Below are positions 1 through 10,090 of a DNA stretch of 64,000 nucleotides, one piece after another. A program made the translations under genes and the position numbers. The notes beneath the pieces are model-generated. The model did not search any database. It had not been told where the DNA came from and worked only from the letters and a program-made list of their open reading frames with translations. The DNA comes from Sulfuracidifex metallicus DSM 6482 = JCM 9184 (GTDB lineage: Archaea; Thermoproteota; Thermoprotei_A; Sulfolobales; Sulfolobaceae). The stretch lies in contig CP135238.1 in the NCBI GenBank assembly GCA_032834875.1, forward strand, positions 130,011-194,010, in the 5' to 3' direction. Each line of letters starts with the position of its first letter. The first letter of the stretch is position 1.

Positions 1-180
1 GAATTTCTCTTACTATAATAACTACGCTCTTCCTCAGCTCAATGAAACTGAGGAAGTAATAACTAACGACGTCATTTAAGGGTTAAGCGATCCCTCCTTG
101 AGACTCTACCCTGACTGGTCACGAAATGAGGATCGATTGAGGGAACTCTCACCTCTGTGAGGTGGGAGGAGTCAGTAATA
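1..180 (-). repeat. Dispersed structured element, copy D (partial)
   Basis: Read on the minus strand, this stretch aligns with the dispersed element at 8597-8957, 25551-25832 and 56389-56692. It starts with CTGACTCCTCCCACCTC, followed by the first hairpin (CACCTC pairing with GAGGTG). A later arm pairs CTTCCTCA with TGAGGAAG, followed by an AGTAAGAGAAATT tail like that of copy C. The 3' terminal hairpin would lie before position 1, outside the window. The helices are kept while their bases differ from the other copies. The rest of 181-341 holds no gene I can support. Confidence 0.65.
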
Positions 181-341
181 ACATGAGTATTGGGACTTGT
201 TGACTAAATTAGCGCGAGTTCTTATTAATTAAAAATAGTGAGTGATTATTTTTCTCTTCCGTTGTTTTACATATACGACGTTAATCGTCAACCTTATCCT
301 CAAGTTTTAAAGCTAAACACGTAAACTTTAGTAAAGCGTTA

Positions 342-1367
342 TCATAACCTTCTTATTATTTTATAGATTGCTTCCCTCTCCATTTCTGCGGCTTTTTCCC
401 AGCTTAAACTTTTAGCAAATTCCCTACTTTTCTCTCCTATAGACTTTCTTAGCTTCTCATCCTTTAATAATTTGACGACTTCTTCAGCAAAAGAATCGAC
501 GTCAGGAAATTTTACTTTTATTGCAACATGGTATCTTTCACTCCATTTTAAATCCCAAGTAACTACTGGTAAATAAGAAGATAAAGCTTCGGCCACTGCT
601 AAGGCAAAGCCTTCATATAAGGAAGGAAAAACAAATACTTTAGACTTTGCAAGTAATTCAATTTTCTCCTTCTCACTCACGAAACCGTAATAAACGGAAT
701 TTTTAGGAATTTCGCTCCATCCTTTTCCTATAATACATAGTTTAGCGTCAATTTTCTCATTGACTTTCTCCCATATTTGAAACAAATACTTTGAACCTTT
801 CCTCTCACCGTAATTCCCTACAAAAATTCCGTCGCATATTTTCTCCTCTGACGTGTAATAATCCTCTACATTAACGCCATTAGTTGAAGTCAAAATAACC
901 TTGTTAGGAAAGAGCCTTTTAAGTTCCTCATAAACTTCAGGATTATCTAGGCAAATGATTCCCTTACTTCTTGCAATAACACTACGCAAGAAGTTGCTTC
1001 CTCTAATCTCTTCAGTAACATGATGAACTACTACAATAAAAGGCTTCCGTGAAAATAGGGATAATAACCACGTATAATAAACGCTTAATGAATACTCACT
1101 ATAACTTATTAAGACGTCTGCTTTCCTAGCGTATTTAAGGCAATTTAAGAATCCTTTCAAGTAGGTTTTCTTATCAGTGCTTGAGGAACTAACTAAGTGA
1201 AATTTTGAAAGTAAAGGAGATATTTCTGGATCTACTTGTGACAAGATTTTTTCGTCCACACATAAATAAACTTCTTCTCCTATTCTGCTGTAAACTTCTA
1301 ACGTTCTCCTCATTCCACCAAGGAATTCCTTACCAAACCTCATCGGAGGTGATATTAAAATTCTCAT
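342..1367 (-). CDS. GT4-family glycosyltransferase
   Basis: A 341-residue GT-B fold glycosyltransferase of family GT4, expected to transfer a nucleotide-activated sugar to a glycan or lipid acceptor on the cytoplasmic side of the membrane. The N-terminal domain starts [13 protein letters not shown] donor-domain signature EGFALAVAE (E252 and E260) is the classic E-x7-E of retaining GT4 enzymes, preceded by [14 protein letters not shown]. Length is usual for the family and the frame is intact. It stands alone on the minus strand. The specific sugar cannot be inferred. Confidence 0.85.
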   Translation of the reverse strand: MRILISPPMRFGKEFLGGMRRTLEVYSRIGEEVYLCVDEKILSQVDPEISPLLSKFHLVSSSSTDKKTYLKGFLNCLKYARKADVLISYSEYSLSVYYTWLLSLFSRKPFIVVVHHVTEEIRGSNFLRSVIARSKGIICLDNPEVYEELKRLFPNKVILTSTNGVNVEDYYTSEEKICDGIFVGNYGERKGSKYLFQIWEKVNEKIDAKLCIIGKGWSEIPKNSVYYGFVSEKEKIELLAKSKVFVFPSLYEGFALAVAEALSSYLPVVTWDLKWSERYHVAIKVKFPDVDSFAEEVVKLLKDEKLRKSIGEKSREFAKSLSWEKAAEMEREAIYKIIRRL

Positions 1368-1698
1368 TGATATTATCTCTAAGTTACAATGTAATAAGAA
1401 TTTCTCCTTCTTTACGCATCTCTTTGCTAATCAATAAGCGTACTTATCTACCGCAGACTACATCTTCTAAAATGTCGCATCAGTAACTCATCTTGTAAAT
1501 TTACATGAAACTAACTAATTAACTCAGCGTCAACCTAACATAACTAACCTAGTTTAATATCATAATACAATACATCTATAGCTCTTAAAATTGCTTACAA
1601 GTCTTTTATGGTGTGTAAAAGTCAGCTACTGCTAGACACGTTATTTTAAATCTATTTGTTGGTTTTCTTCTTATGGAGAATGAAACATTATTATTAAC
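1368..1698. other. Intergenic region without a recognised gene
   Basis: About 330 bases between two minus-strand GT4 genes. It is AT-rich and presumably carries the promoter of the 342-1367 gene at its left edge and the 3' end of the next gene at its right. I found no repeat, RNA gene or convincing reading frame. Confidence 0.4.
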
Positions 1699-2916
1699 CT
1701 ATCTATTTAGTGAGGATTTTATAATTTTTGCAACGTTTTCTGCAACGTTATCCCAATTATGAAACTCAATAAAAGAACTAACTCTCTTATCATATATTGC
1801 CTCTTGTAAATCGCCAGTTTTAAGTTCATTTTCTACCTCATCAACGAATTTTCTTATATCCCCTTCTTTTATAAACTTTACTGCAGGTATATCTTTAAAT
1901 ACAGAATACACAGTAGGTATAGAATAAGCTATTACTGGAGTCCCTAACGCTAATGACTCTAAAATCGTAATAGAAAATCCGTCGGCTAAAGATTGATATA
2001 TAAGGAGTTTAGCTTTAGATACTATACTGTAAAGTTCTCTCTTATCTAAAAAACCCAAATATTCTACGTCTAACCCATTATCTCTTATATAGTTAAAGAA
2101 TAGTCTCTTGAACTTATCGTAAATAAACTTCCCTGAAACTTTTGCTTTTACTGATATACCTCTCTTCTTAAGCAAATTAATTATATAGAGAAAATTTAAA
2201 ATACCCTTAGGTGGAATTAAAGTAGTCCAGAAGACAACATAATCTTCCTTCTTAATAGTTCTATATTGCAATAATTCTTTATCTACTCCATTTCCAGGAT
2301 ATAAAACATACTTCCTTGAATTTTCTATCTTTACAGAATCTAGCGTACCTTTACTTACTGCAGCTACGAAGCTTAAGTATCTCGATTTACTTATGTAATT
2401 AGCTTTACTTCTAGTTAATAAATAAAGTCCCAGCGACCTCTTTATATAATAGTCTGAGGATTGTAAAAAGAACGGACGTAGAGTATAATACGTGTAAAAT
2501 ATGGATTGAGAAAAGGAGTACAACGGCTCATGTAGCGTTAAACCTAAAGGTATTCCTACCTTGTTTGAAATAAATATGCTCTCTGGAGTAGTATAATCTG
2601 GATCATAAATAAAATCAGAATCTACTTTCTCCACTTTTTCTGCATACTTATTATACACTGAGGAAGAATAAGGTAAGAACGAAGGTTTCAAGCTATGAAA
2701 TTTTGATAAAGAGCTAACAAAATCTGGAATTTCTATGCCAAGTTTTCTTATATTTTCTATCTCCTCATTTACCCTATCATTATTTATGAAAAAATTTATG
2801 GACGGAATAAATTCTACCTTAAAGTAATTTGTAAGTCTCTTAACTACATTATTAACATGAACGCTCCCTCCAGAGTAATTTGACCTCAGTCCTGAGGTTA
2901 CTACTGTTATCTTCAC
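1699..2916 (-). CDS. GT4-family glycosyltransferase
   Basis: A 405-residue GT4 glycosyltransferase. The N-terminus MKITVVTSGLRSNYSGGSVHVNNVVKRL is a typical Rossmann strand with a glycine-rich loop. Near residue 315 the donor-site motif reads DGFSITILE, so the first glutamate of the E-x7-E pair is an aspartate, which is tolerated in the family. It resembles the 4093-5355 protein more than the others (shared KGIL segment and GITILES-like motif), so the two are probably paralogues. It is divergent from the gene at 2953 with only 36 bp between the start codons. Confidence 0.83.
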   Translation of the reverse strand: MKITVVTSGLRSNYSGGSVHVNNVVKRLTNYFKVEFIPSINFFINNDRVNEEIENIRKLGIEIPDFVSSLSKFHSLKPSFLPYSSSVYNKYAEKVEKVDSDFIYDPDYTTPESIFISNKVGIPLGLTLHEPLYSFSQSIFYTYYTLRPFFLQSSDYYIKRSLGLYLLTRSKANYISKSRYLSFVAAVSKGTLDSVKIENSRKYVLYPGNGVDKELLQYRTIKKEDYVVFWTTLIPPKGILNFLYIINLLKKRGISVKAKVSGKFIYDKFKRLFFNYIRDNGLDVEYLGFLDKRELYSIVSKAKLLIYQSLADGFSITILESLALGTPVIAYSIPTVYSVFKDIPAVKFIKEGDIRKFVDEVENELKTGDLQEAIYDKRVSSFIEFHNWDNVAENVAKIIKSSLNR

Positions 2917-2952
2917 GAATAGCTTTATTGATTGTAGAAACTAATAAATTCG
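2917..2952. promoter_or_regulatory. Compact divergent promoter
   Basis: Only 36 bp separate the ATG of the leftward GT4 gene (2916) from the ATG of the rightward GT4 gene (2953). A TTTATTA-like box on the minus strand and a CTTTATTG-like box on the plus strand each lie about 25 nt before their start codon. That fits two overlapping leaderless archaeal promoters. Such an arrangement would couple or oppose transcription of the two genes. Confidence 0.5.
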
Positions 2953-3972
2953 ATGAGAGTACTATTAATAGCAGGCAAAGATGATTTCAATGAAGACGTG
3001 AGTAAAGTCACTGGAATAGGAAGATACGTTAGAGAAGTTTACGAAGGACTAAAAAAGCAAATAGACGTAGAGGCGTATCCCCTTTTCGATTATTCTTCGA
3101 TCTTCTCCTCAGTCAATAGTATGATAAAAGGAATTTTTCATGATTACTCTGGTTACGATATAATTCATTTACTTTCTCCCAAACCTTTCTTCCCTCTAAG
3201 AAAAGGTAAGGCTAAATGGATAACTACAGTTCACGATCTCTTCTTCCTTAAATACAAGGAATCAAAGCCTTCACCTTTTATGCAGAAGATCTACCTGAAG
3301 AGCATGTTAAGTTCTGATGCACTAATTGTTGTCTCTAGTCTAATTAAGGAAGATGTAGAAAAACTGGGTTATAAAAAGAAAATTTTTGTAGTAAATCCAG
3401 GGATAGGAGAAGAATTCTTTACTACACCTAAAAAACCAGAGAAAAAAGGTGAAATAAAGATTGGGTATATAGGAAGGCTTGACAGTCAAAGAAAGGACTT
3501 ACTTAGGGGAATAAAAGTATTCAGAAAAATAAAGGAAAAGAACGTGATATTCGAGCTTTGGGGGAATTATAACCCTGACAGTGAGATTTTTAAGAAAATA
3601 AAAAAGGAGAGCGAAGAAGACCCAAGAATAAGGATTATGGGGCCTGCACCAGATGAGAAATTAGTTGAAATTTACGATTCCTTTGACGCTTTCTTCTTCC
3701 CTACAAAAGAGGAAGGATTTGGATTACCTATCGTTGAGGCACAAGCTAGAGGTGTTCCAGGAATAGTATTCAGTGATGCTAGAATTCCGAAGGAGGTATG
3801 TGAGTATTGTATAAAAGTTGATGAAGAATTCCCGTCATTAGATTACGTTAAATCCTTTAAGGAGAAGTATTATGATAGATTAAGAAATAATGCAATTAAA
3901 TTATCTTGGGAAAACTCTATCAAAAATCTATTGAATATCTATAATAATATAAAATATTATAGTAAATTATAA
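2953..3972 (+). CDS. GT4-family glycosyltransferase
   Basis: A 339-residue GT4 glycosyltransferase. An early glycine-rich segment (TGIGRYVREVYEGL, about residues 20-33) and the donor-site motif EEGFGLPIVE near residue 255 are both visible. The segment KIGYIGRLDSQRKDLL is the usual start of the C-terminal Rossmann domain. It resembles mannosyltransferases of the WbaZ type in general layout, but the sugar is not determinable. It is transcribed divergently from the preceding gene; the frame is intact. Confidence 0.85.
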   Translation: MRVLLIAGKDDFNEDVSKVTGIGRYVREVYEGLKKQIDVEAYPLFDYSSIFSSVNSMIKGIFHDYSGYDIIHLLSPKPFFPLRKGKAKWITTVHDLFFLKYKESKPSPFMQKIYLKSMLSSDALIVVSSLIKEDVEKLGYKKKIFVVNPGIGEEFFTTPKKPEKKGEIKIGYIGRLDSQRKDLLRGIKVFRKIKEKNVIFELWGNYNPDSEIFKKIKKESEEDPRIRIMGPAPDEKLVEIYDSFDAFFFPTKEEGFGLPIVEAQARGVPGIVFSDARIPKEVCEYCIKVDEEFPSLDYVKSFKEKYYDRLRNNAIKLSWENSIKNLLNIYNNIKYYSKL

Positions 3973-4092
3973 TATAATTAGAAATAAATGAACAAGATTT
4001 TAATTCTATATCAATAATAAATATTTTATAGTATATATCATAAATAAAAAATAAAAAATCTTATTTAGTTACACGCAGTAAGCTATATAGGT

Positions 4093-5355
4093 ATGCCTTA
4101 CACATTAAAGATTAGAGCCCCAAACATTTTTATGAAGAATTATATAGGAGGCGCTGAATATGTTACACTTAATTGGCTAACAAGATTCAAAAAGATAGAT
4201 TATGAAATCATACCAGATATGGATTTAATTTATTTGGATTTATGTATAAATAAAAAAATTCAAAAAGATAATATTCTAGAAATTATTGACAAATTGAAAT
4301 TGCCTATAAATACTAGGCTATTGAACTATTATTTAGACTGTAAATTACATAATAACCCTGATATTTTTAAAAAAGTATTAAATAACGAAATTGTGCTGGA
4401 CATGAAGATTGGCACAAACGTTAATGTCTCTCAATTTTTAAATAAACATATATTAGAATTTATAAGAAGAAGACCAGTAGGGTATGATTTTCTACATTAT
4501 TCATTAAAATACTCTAAAAAATATATTGGTATGCTTCAACATCTTGGCGATATACCACTAAGTCTAAATTTTTATATTTATTATTTTAAAAAGTTACTTG
4601 GTTATATTGATAGTTTCACGGAGCTTATATATTTATTAGCTAGTGTTATAAGGCAAAAAACGTGGGTATATGCCCTAATTCATTATAAAGATAAGGTACA
4701 TCTTTTAGCACCGTCCAAAGGAGTCATAAAAAAAGTGGGATTAAATAAACTAAATCATACAATTATTTTTCCTTATGTAGGATTAGATAGCTCAATTTTA
4801 AATTATGCATGCAAAAATAAAGATGACTATGCAGTATTTTTTGCAAGATCCTATAGAACTAAGGGAATACTTGATGCGATCAAAATTTTCAAATTAGCTA
4901 AAGAAAGAGGATACTTAAGGAAATTATATATTATTGGAGGAAATATAAATGATATTACTTCAAAATATAGCAATGAAACAGACATAATAAGTCTTGGACG
5001 AATTAACGATAAAAATGAAGTATATAGAATCTTAAGTAAAGCTAAAGTAAATATTTATCCATCTATATCAGACGCTTTTGGTATAACTATTCTAGAATCT
5101 TTAGGAGTTTATACTCCAGTAGTAATGTATTATAATGAAGCTAACTATGAATATTTTTCAAAATCTAAACTTGTAAAAATAGTTAACTCATTTGATAAAT
5201 ATGAGTTTTTAAACAAAATAAACGAGATAATAAAAGGTAATAAAGTAGAAATAGATGGATATACAAATAATCTTATTCGATCTCATTTAGACTGGAATAA
5301 GATAGTTAATAATATAGAAGAACATTTATTAAATATTATAGAAAATATTAGGTAA
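4093..5355 (+). CDS. GT4-family glycosyltransferase
   Basis: A 420-residue protein with a GT4 donor domain in its C-terminal half: AVFFARSYRTKGILDAIKIF starts the second Rossmann domain, and DAFGITILES near residue 330 is the E-x7-E equivalent with aspartate first. The N-terminal half is divergent but keeps a GGAEYVTLNW glycine loop. Codon use is even more AT-rich than that of the 2953 gene, which may mean a separate origin. Probably cytoplasmic and membrane-associated, acting in surface glycan assembly. Donor and acceptor are unknown. Confidence 0.75.
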   Translation: MPYTLKIRAPNIFMKNYIGGAEYVTLNWLTRFKKIDYEIIPDMDLIYLDLCINKKIQKDNILEIIDKLKLPINTRLLNYYLDCKLHNNPDIFKKVLNNEIVLDMKIGTNVNVSQFLNKHILEFIRRRPVGYDFLHYSLKYSKKYIGMLQHLGDIPLSLNFYIYYFKKLLGYIDSFTELIYLLASVIRQKTWVYALIHYKDKVHLLAPSKGVIKKVGLNKLNHTIIFPYVGLDSSILNYACKNKDDYAVFFARSYRTKGILDAIKIFKLAKERGYLRKLYIIGGNINDITSKYSNETDIISLGRINDKNEVYRILSKAKVNIYPSISDAFGITILESLGVYTPVVMYYNEANYEYFSKSKLVKIVNSFDKYEFLNKINEIIKGNKVEIDGYTNNLIRSHLDWNKIVNNIEEHLLNIIENIR

Positions 5356-5614
5356 TTTTCAAAGTATTGATAATCCTTATATATCTTTTTTGCCCATTAG
5401 TATTATTTCTGATAAGACTGAGTGTGAGCACAGTGTAGACATTAAGCTATTTTTATTCTATAATTTTTTAACATTTTGTATAGTTTAATTTATTGTCTAT
5501 TCTCTTTATAAAGAAAGTCATTTAATAAATTTATAGCTTAATGGTGGTACGATTTCCACACTCATAAGACTATTATAAAATTATATTTAAATTACAGTCT
5601 GACAGTATATATTA

Positions 5615-6578
5615 ATGATGAATAAATCTAAAGTACTTTTGCGTAGTATTTATTATAAATGGCATAAGATTAATGCATATAGGACTATATTTTCTAATTG
5701 GTTGGATATAATCTATAAAATAAGAAAAGGAGATAAAAATATAGGTGTCGTTCTAAAAAATGGTAGCAAAGGAATGTGTAACATAAATTGTATATTAACT
5801 TTAATAACAATAATATCAGAATTTAACTTCGTTGAGCCAATGAAATTTCATTTTGGCGACAATAATAGATTATACTATGATGGTAATTTAATAATAGAAG
5901 ATAATAACACTACATGGTTATTATCAATTGGAGGATTTATTAGAAATAACGATTATTTGTACTTTCCTAAATATAGCGTAAAATTCAATAAGATAGAATA
6001 TGCTATTTTTGAAACTTTCATACTAGAGCAATATAATACAGAAATAGAAGGTGAAGTAGTAGATATAGGAGCTAATATAGGCGACTCTGCAATATATTTT
6101 GCTTTAAAAGGGGCATCTCACGTTTATGCTTTCGAGCCTTTACCTTCAGTTTATAAAGTTGCATTAGAGAATATAAAACTTAATAGCTTAGACGATAAAA
6201 TTACTTTAAATTAATGCAGCAGTAGGCTCTAAGGAAGGCAGGGTTAAAGTCCCATCAAATATTAATACTGAAGAGTCTGGAGTATTTTATATTAAAAATC
6301 AAGGAGACGTTGAAGTTCCAAGATTCTCCTTAAATAAAATTATGAGTATGACCAGAAATCCTTATCTTCTAAAAATGGATTGTGAAGGATGTGAGGCAGA
6401 TGTAATCTTTTCATCAGAGTTAGACTTTAATAAAATATTCGTTGAATCCCATCAAGGAATAACAAAAATACCTCATAAGAAATTGATAAAAAGGCTAGAA
6501 GAACAAAGATATAAATGTGAAGAAAGAATGAAAATAGATGATAATACTAAGCTATTTTATTGCATAAAGCTTAATTAA
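5615..6578 (+). pseudogene. FkbM-family methyltransferase, broken by one frameshift
   Basis: The first frame (5615-6214) encodes the N-terminal region and SAM-binding motif I (EVVDIGANIGDSAIYFALKG). It stops right after KITLN. The rest continues in another frame from about 6213 (NAAVGSKEGRVKVPSN), including the FkbM signature LLKMDCEGCEADV, and ends at 6578. A single-base shift in the AT-rich stretch 6201-6214 explains it. FkbM enzymes are SAM-dependent O-methyltransferases, here probably acting on glycan sugars. Intact paralogues lie at 46974-47972 and 49080-49973. It is either a recent pseudogene or an assembly error. Confidence 0.8.
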
Positions 6579-6737
6579 TTTTCTTATATTATAAAATATT
6601 TGATATAAACAAAGGATCGTAGATATATAAATTATCAAGTATAATTCGAATTTCATTTAACCTCATAATGTTAGTAATAGCCCATTAAAGCTAGTTAAGA
6701 AAAGCTTTAATATTTTCCTTTTAAAGATCTGACCTGA

Positions 6738-8147
6738 ATGAATCCTATAAAGAACGCACTGAAGACACTTAGTGTCACTACCACTAATGTCATGGTCGCA
6801 TTAATCTTCTTTATTATTACAGCTAAGATCACTAACCCTGCCTTCTTTGGGAAAGTTGCAATAATCCAGCTTCTTGAAGTAGTGACATCTGCATTCTTTT
6901 ACATTATTCCAAGTCAAATAATAACAAGGGAAATATCTTACCTTTACGCAAGGAAAGAAATAAATAAAAAATTAGTAGAGAAGTTTCTTTCTTTTCCTTT
7001 TCTTGTTTTGCCAGTTTTTCTTCTTCTTCTTCTTTTACCAAATTACGTTAAGTTAGCGATTCCTTATCTCTTCCTTTACTTACTTAATAACGTTATGATA
7101 GCATTAATGATAGGAATGGACATGTTCACTGAGTCTGCAATAACTGGAAACTTTTTCCTGATTATAAGATGGGGAATATCGATAATTGCTGTCCTCTCTC
7201 ATAACATTTACCTCTTCATTGGAATATGGACTTTAGGAGGAATCCTCTCTGTCTCTATGAACTACGCCTTTCTCAGTAGGAAAGTTGGTTTAATTTTGCC
7301 ATCTTTTGACTTCGCTTTTCTCTTTAAACACTTCAAGGAAGGATTACCTCTTTACTTATCTTCCGCAGCAACTTTCCTCTCTTCCCAAGGTGACAGAGTA
7401 ACTACTGCCTACTTGCTGGGTTCTTACTACCTGGGTTTATACCAGTTTTCCGCCTTAGTAGCTGGAGTACCTTCAATGGTTTTAGGGGCCTTAGGAGGAG
7501 TTTTATTACCTACAGCATCATTTTATAAGGCTTTGGGAAGTGACGAGAAGAAGATGTCCTCAATCTCTTTTCGTGTATTGTCTTTAATTACATTTCTAGC
7601 CGTAATTATCTCAATACCTACAGCCGTTTTGGTCGTTGAGAAATTCTTCCCGGCCTACATTGCCGGCGTTAAAGTTCTGATCCTCCTTCTTTTAGCTACG
7701 ACTTTACCTTTCCCCATAGGCTCTTTAACGAATTTCATAATAGCGGCTAAGAAATCGTTGAGGCCTTTCCTAATCCTTTCACTTCTTAACGGTGGTCTGG
7801 TTTTGTTAACTTCTTTCCTCCTAATTCCTAGAATAGGAATAATGGGGGGAGCAATTTCTCAAGTGATAGTTTCTACAATCTCATCCTCCTTTGTGTTGGT
7901 TTACGCTTTAAGGGAGAATACTTTCGTCTTGGGTAGAAGGGAGAGTGTGCTACTGACAGCTATGCCTTTAATAGCTCTTTATGAGGTTTTTTTAGACCCT
8001 CCTTATCTTAACTTTCTTTTACTTCTCTCTGTTATACTCCTTTTTAAGACATTTAGGATAATTACTGCTGAAGACATGAAATTGATAGACTCTTTTTTGC
8101 CTTCTAAACTGAAGTTCTTTATCTCATTAGTGAAGGCGATCACTTAG
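6738..8147 (+). CDS. Wzx-like polysaccharide flippase (MOP superfamily)
   Basis: A 469-residue polytopic membrane protein with roughly twelve to fourteen hydrophobic segments. The N-terminus (NALKTLSVTTTNVMVALIFF, then KITNPAFFGKVAIIQLLEVV) is typical of the polysaccharide transport family. Such proteins flip lipid-linked oligosaccharides from the cytoplasmic to the outer face of the membrane. The start fits a leaderless transcript, with a TTTAATATTT box about 28 nt upstream. The neighbouring glycosyltransferases support a role in surface glycan export. A second flippase lies at 30928-32466. Confidence 0.85.
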   Translation: MNPIKNALKTLSVTTTNVMVALIFFIITAKITNPAFFGKVAIIQLLEVVTSAFFYIIPSQIITREISYLYARKEINKKLVEKFLSFPFLVLPVFLLLLLLPNYVKLAIPYLFLYLLNNVMIALMIGMDMFTESAITGNFFLIIRWGISIIAVLSHNIYLFIGIWTLGGILSVSMNYAFLSRKVGLILPSFDFAFLFKHFKEGLPLYLSSAATFLSSQGDRVTTAYLLGSYYLGLYQFSALVAGVPSMVLGALGGVLLPTASFYKALGSDEKKMSSISFRVLSLITFLAVIISIPTAVLVVEKFFPAYIAGVKVLILLLLATTLPFPIGSLTNFIIAAKKSLRPFLILSLLNGGLVLLTSFLLIPRIGIMGGAISQVIVSTISSSFVLVYALRENTFVLGRRESVLLTAMPLIALYEVFLDPPYLNFLLLLSVILLFKTFRIITAEDMKLIDSFLPSKLKFFISLVKAIT

Positions 8148-8596
8148 TAAATAGATTATTTGAATTCTTCCAGTTAATAATGAGAGATTTTAGTGTAACA
8201 ACATTTTTATCTCCAATAGGAGAGGAATTTTGCATCACTTACTTGAAGATTTGGTAAAAGCTATAACTTTTAGTAGTTTACGAAAATTTCTCTTACTTAA
8301 ATATCTTCATTCTTTTATACAATAAATCTTATTTTAGATGATAATATTTTAGGCTTGCAATATTTATTTAATGTCTCTTCCACTATATAAAATTATTTTT
8401 AACACACGTAGTACTGCAAGGATTTTCGTAGAAAGTCTAAACGTTGTCTTTCTCTCCTAGGCTTAAGTGCTAAATCATCATTGTAAGAACTTAACGTTGC
8501 TTGTAGGCATAAGATCGTGGACAATGTTGTTTTCACCACTAAGATTTGTAAGCTAAATGTTGCAAAATAACGATAAACTTTATTAATTGATATAAT
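8148..8596. other. Intergenic region without a recognised gene
   Basis: About 450 bases between the flippase and structured-element copy A. AT-rich, with stop codons in all frames at short intervals. I saw no protein remnant, RNA gene or notable repeat. Confidence 0.4.
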
Positions 8597-8957
8597 TACA
8601 GAGAAGGGGGTTAAGGGGGCGGAAAGCCTCGCCTTTTAAGGCGGGGATGGATAGCCCCCTTATAAAAGGTTTAAATATTTCTTTTTTCAAAAAGTCTTTT
8701 AGTGACGCTAACGATGCTCCTCCCCAGCTCGATTGGGGGCTTAATGGGACTGTGAGAGGAGCAACCATCATCTTCCTTTTCCTTCAAGGGACTAGAGCTC
8801 AGCAATGAAAGTCCCCTACCCACTCTGTCCAAATGGGAGGGTTCTCTGAGCCACTCGACTGCCCACCAAATGAGAGATGTAATCCCGAATCGATGGTGGG
8901 AACTATGAACCCTCTGGAGGGGAACCCTCGCCCTTCCAGGGCGGGGAGGAAGTCAGA
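8597..8957 (-). repeat. Dispersed structured element, copy A (reference copy)
   Basis: The best preserved of four related copies; the sense orientation is minus. From the 5' end (8957) it begins TCTGAC, then has a hairpin CGCCC/GGGCG, a second small hairpin, a long-range pairing CCCACCA/TGGTGGG, a conserved AGTCCCTT, and an arm GCTCCTC/GAGGAGC enclosing CAGTCCCATTAAG. After GTCACTAA it ends with a long terminal hairpin whose outer stem is GGGGGC/GCCCCC and inner stem CGCC/GGCG, then TCTGTAA. Its 5' edge touches the ATG of the pseudogene at 8957. It could be a structured RNA or a non-autonomous transposable element. The terminal hairpin recalls the right ends of IS200/IS605-type elements, but I cannot confirm that. 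Confidence 0.75.
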
Positions 8958-9926
8958 TGAGATTACTACTGTTATTTACGCTGGCAGTCGTTGTTCTACT
9001 ATCTTTAGCAACTCCTTTACTGCCTCAATTTCCGTGCAATATCCTGAGGAGGCAATATTAGGTAGTAAAATTTCCATAACTTTCTCATTAGCACAACATG
9101 AGGTAAATAGCACTGATTTCCCTTTCATAACTTCTGGAGTAAGAGAGGTAAACGAAGAACCTCTGATACTTGAGGGATTTGCGGGATCATTTGCAGTATT
9201 TAAAATAAACAACTCCTCACGAGAGGTGGCAATTACTTTTGAAGGTAAGGATTATACTCGACCGTGTTGGAGTCCGGGCATAGTAGTTTATGGAGGGGAT
9301 TTTAACCCTCACGTGTCGGATCTGTCGCAGGGAGACTTTACCGCAGTTTTGATTGCTTTCGACGGCGGACTTTTTGTTCACACTCCTTCTAAGGGTTGGT
9401 TTACTCTTTCTTGTTCTCTTCCCAGTGTAGCTCCTCAAAGGGACGGTTGGATGAACTCTACTGAATTTAATTATACGGCAATTTTGGAAGAGTTTAACGG
9501 TTCTATATGCGTAAAGTACGTAATCCTTAACGGTGAAAAATACATAGTAAAATACCAAACTCCTATACCCTGGAATTTCACTTACTTAGGAGTTAGGATA
9601 GACCCATCTACAATAACTATCTGCGGATTTTACGTAACAATCCTTTCTCCTCATCAGCCTTAGGCAGTCTACGTTAACGGCAAGGAATACGCCAGGGTTG
9701 TACTAATTGCCTCGGCGGAGGTTCGGTGACGTTGGTTGTATCCTCTCCTTCAATGGTAGTCAATATTAGCTTTCCTTTACAACACGAGTACCGCGTTATA
9801 ACGATTTCCGCATATAATAAGGCAGACATACACGTAGAATACCCGATCACACAATACGCAGTGCTAGGAATTTCGGTCGTTTTAGTTGCGGTTTCGTTAG
9901 TGATAGAGAGAAAGAAAAGAGGATGA
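8957..9926 (+). pseudogene. Decayed secreted, C-terminally anchored protein
   Basis: An ATG at 8957 opens a signal-peptide-like frame (MRLLLLFTLAVVVLLSLATP) that ends at 9061. The mature region continues in another frame (VQYPEEAILGSKISITFSL onward) to a stop at 9661. A third piece (VYVNGKEYARVVLIASAEVR) and a fourth, starting near 9726 and ending with a hydrophobic anchor and RKKRG tail (YAVLGISVVLVAVSLVIERK), complete the protein in further frames. At least three frameshifts are needed, so this is a pseudogene of an extracellular protein held by a C-terminal membrane segment, with several N-x-S/T sites. Family not recognised. Copy A of the structured element abuts its start codon. Confidence 0.65.
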
Positions 9927-10090
9927 AAAGAGTTACATTGCAAAATAGGGAGAGAGATCTCCCTGCTGTACATGAATTGCCGAAGCAGGCACTAGTGCTT
10001 TCAGAAAGTTTATAGCCTTAAGGATTTACTAAGAACTTTTCGAAAATATTAAATGATGAAGAACAAGTATTTAAAAGGAGAGAAGTCTTC

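Noticed and set aside
8583-8771. Minus-strand reading frame ending KGEAFRPLNPLLCN
   Set aside because: It lies wholly in element copy A and follows the hairpin arms. The same frame in copy C has a different length and composition, so a structured nucleic acid explains it better than a protein.
9217-9558. Minus-strand frame of 113 codons
   Set aside because: Antisense to the secreted-protein pseudogene, basic and serine-rich with no family pattern; a shadow frame.
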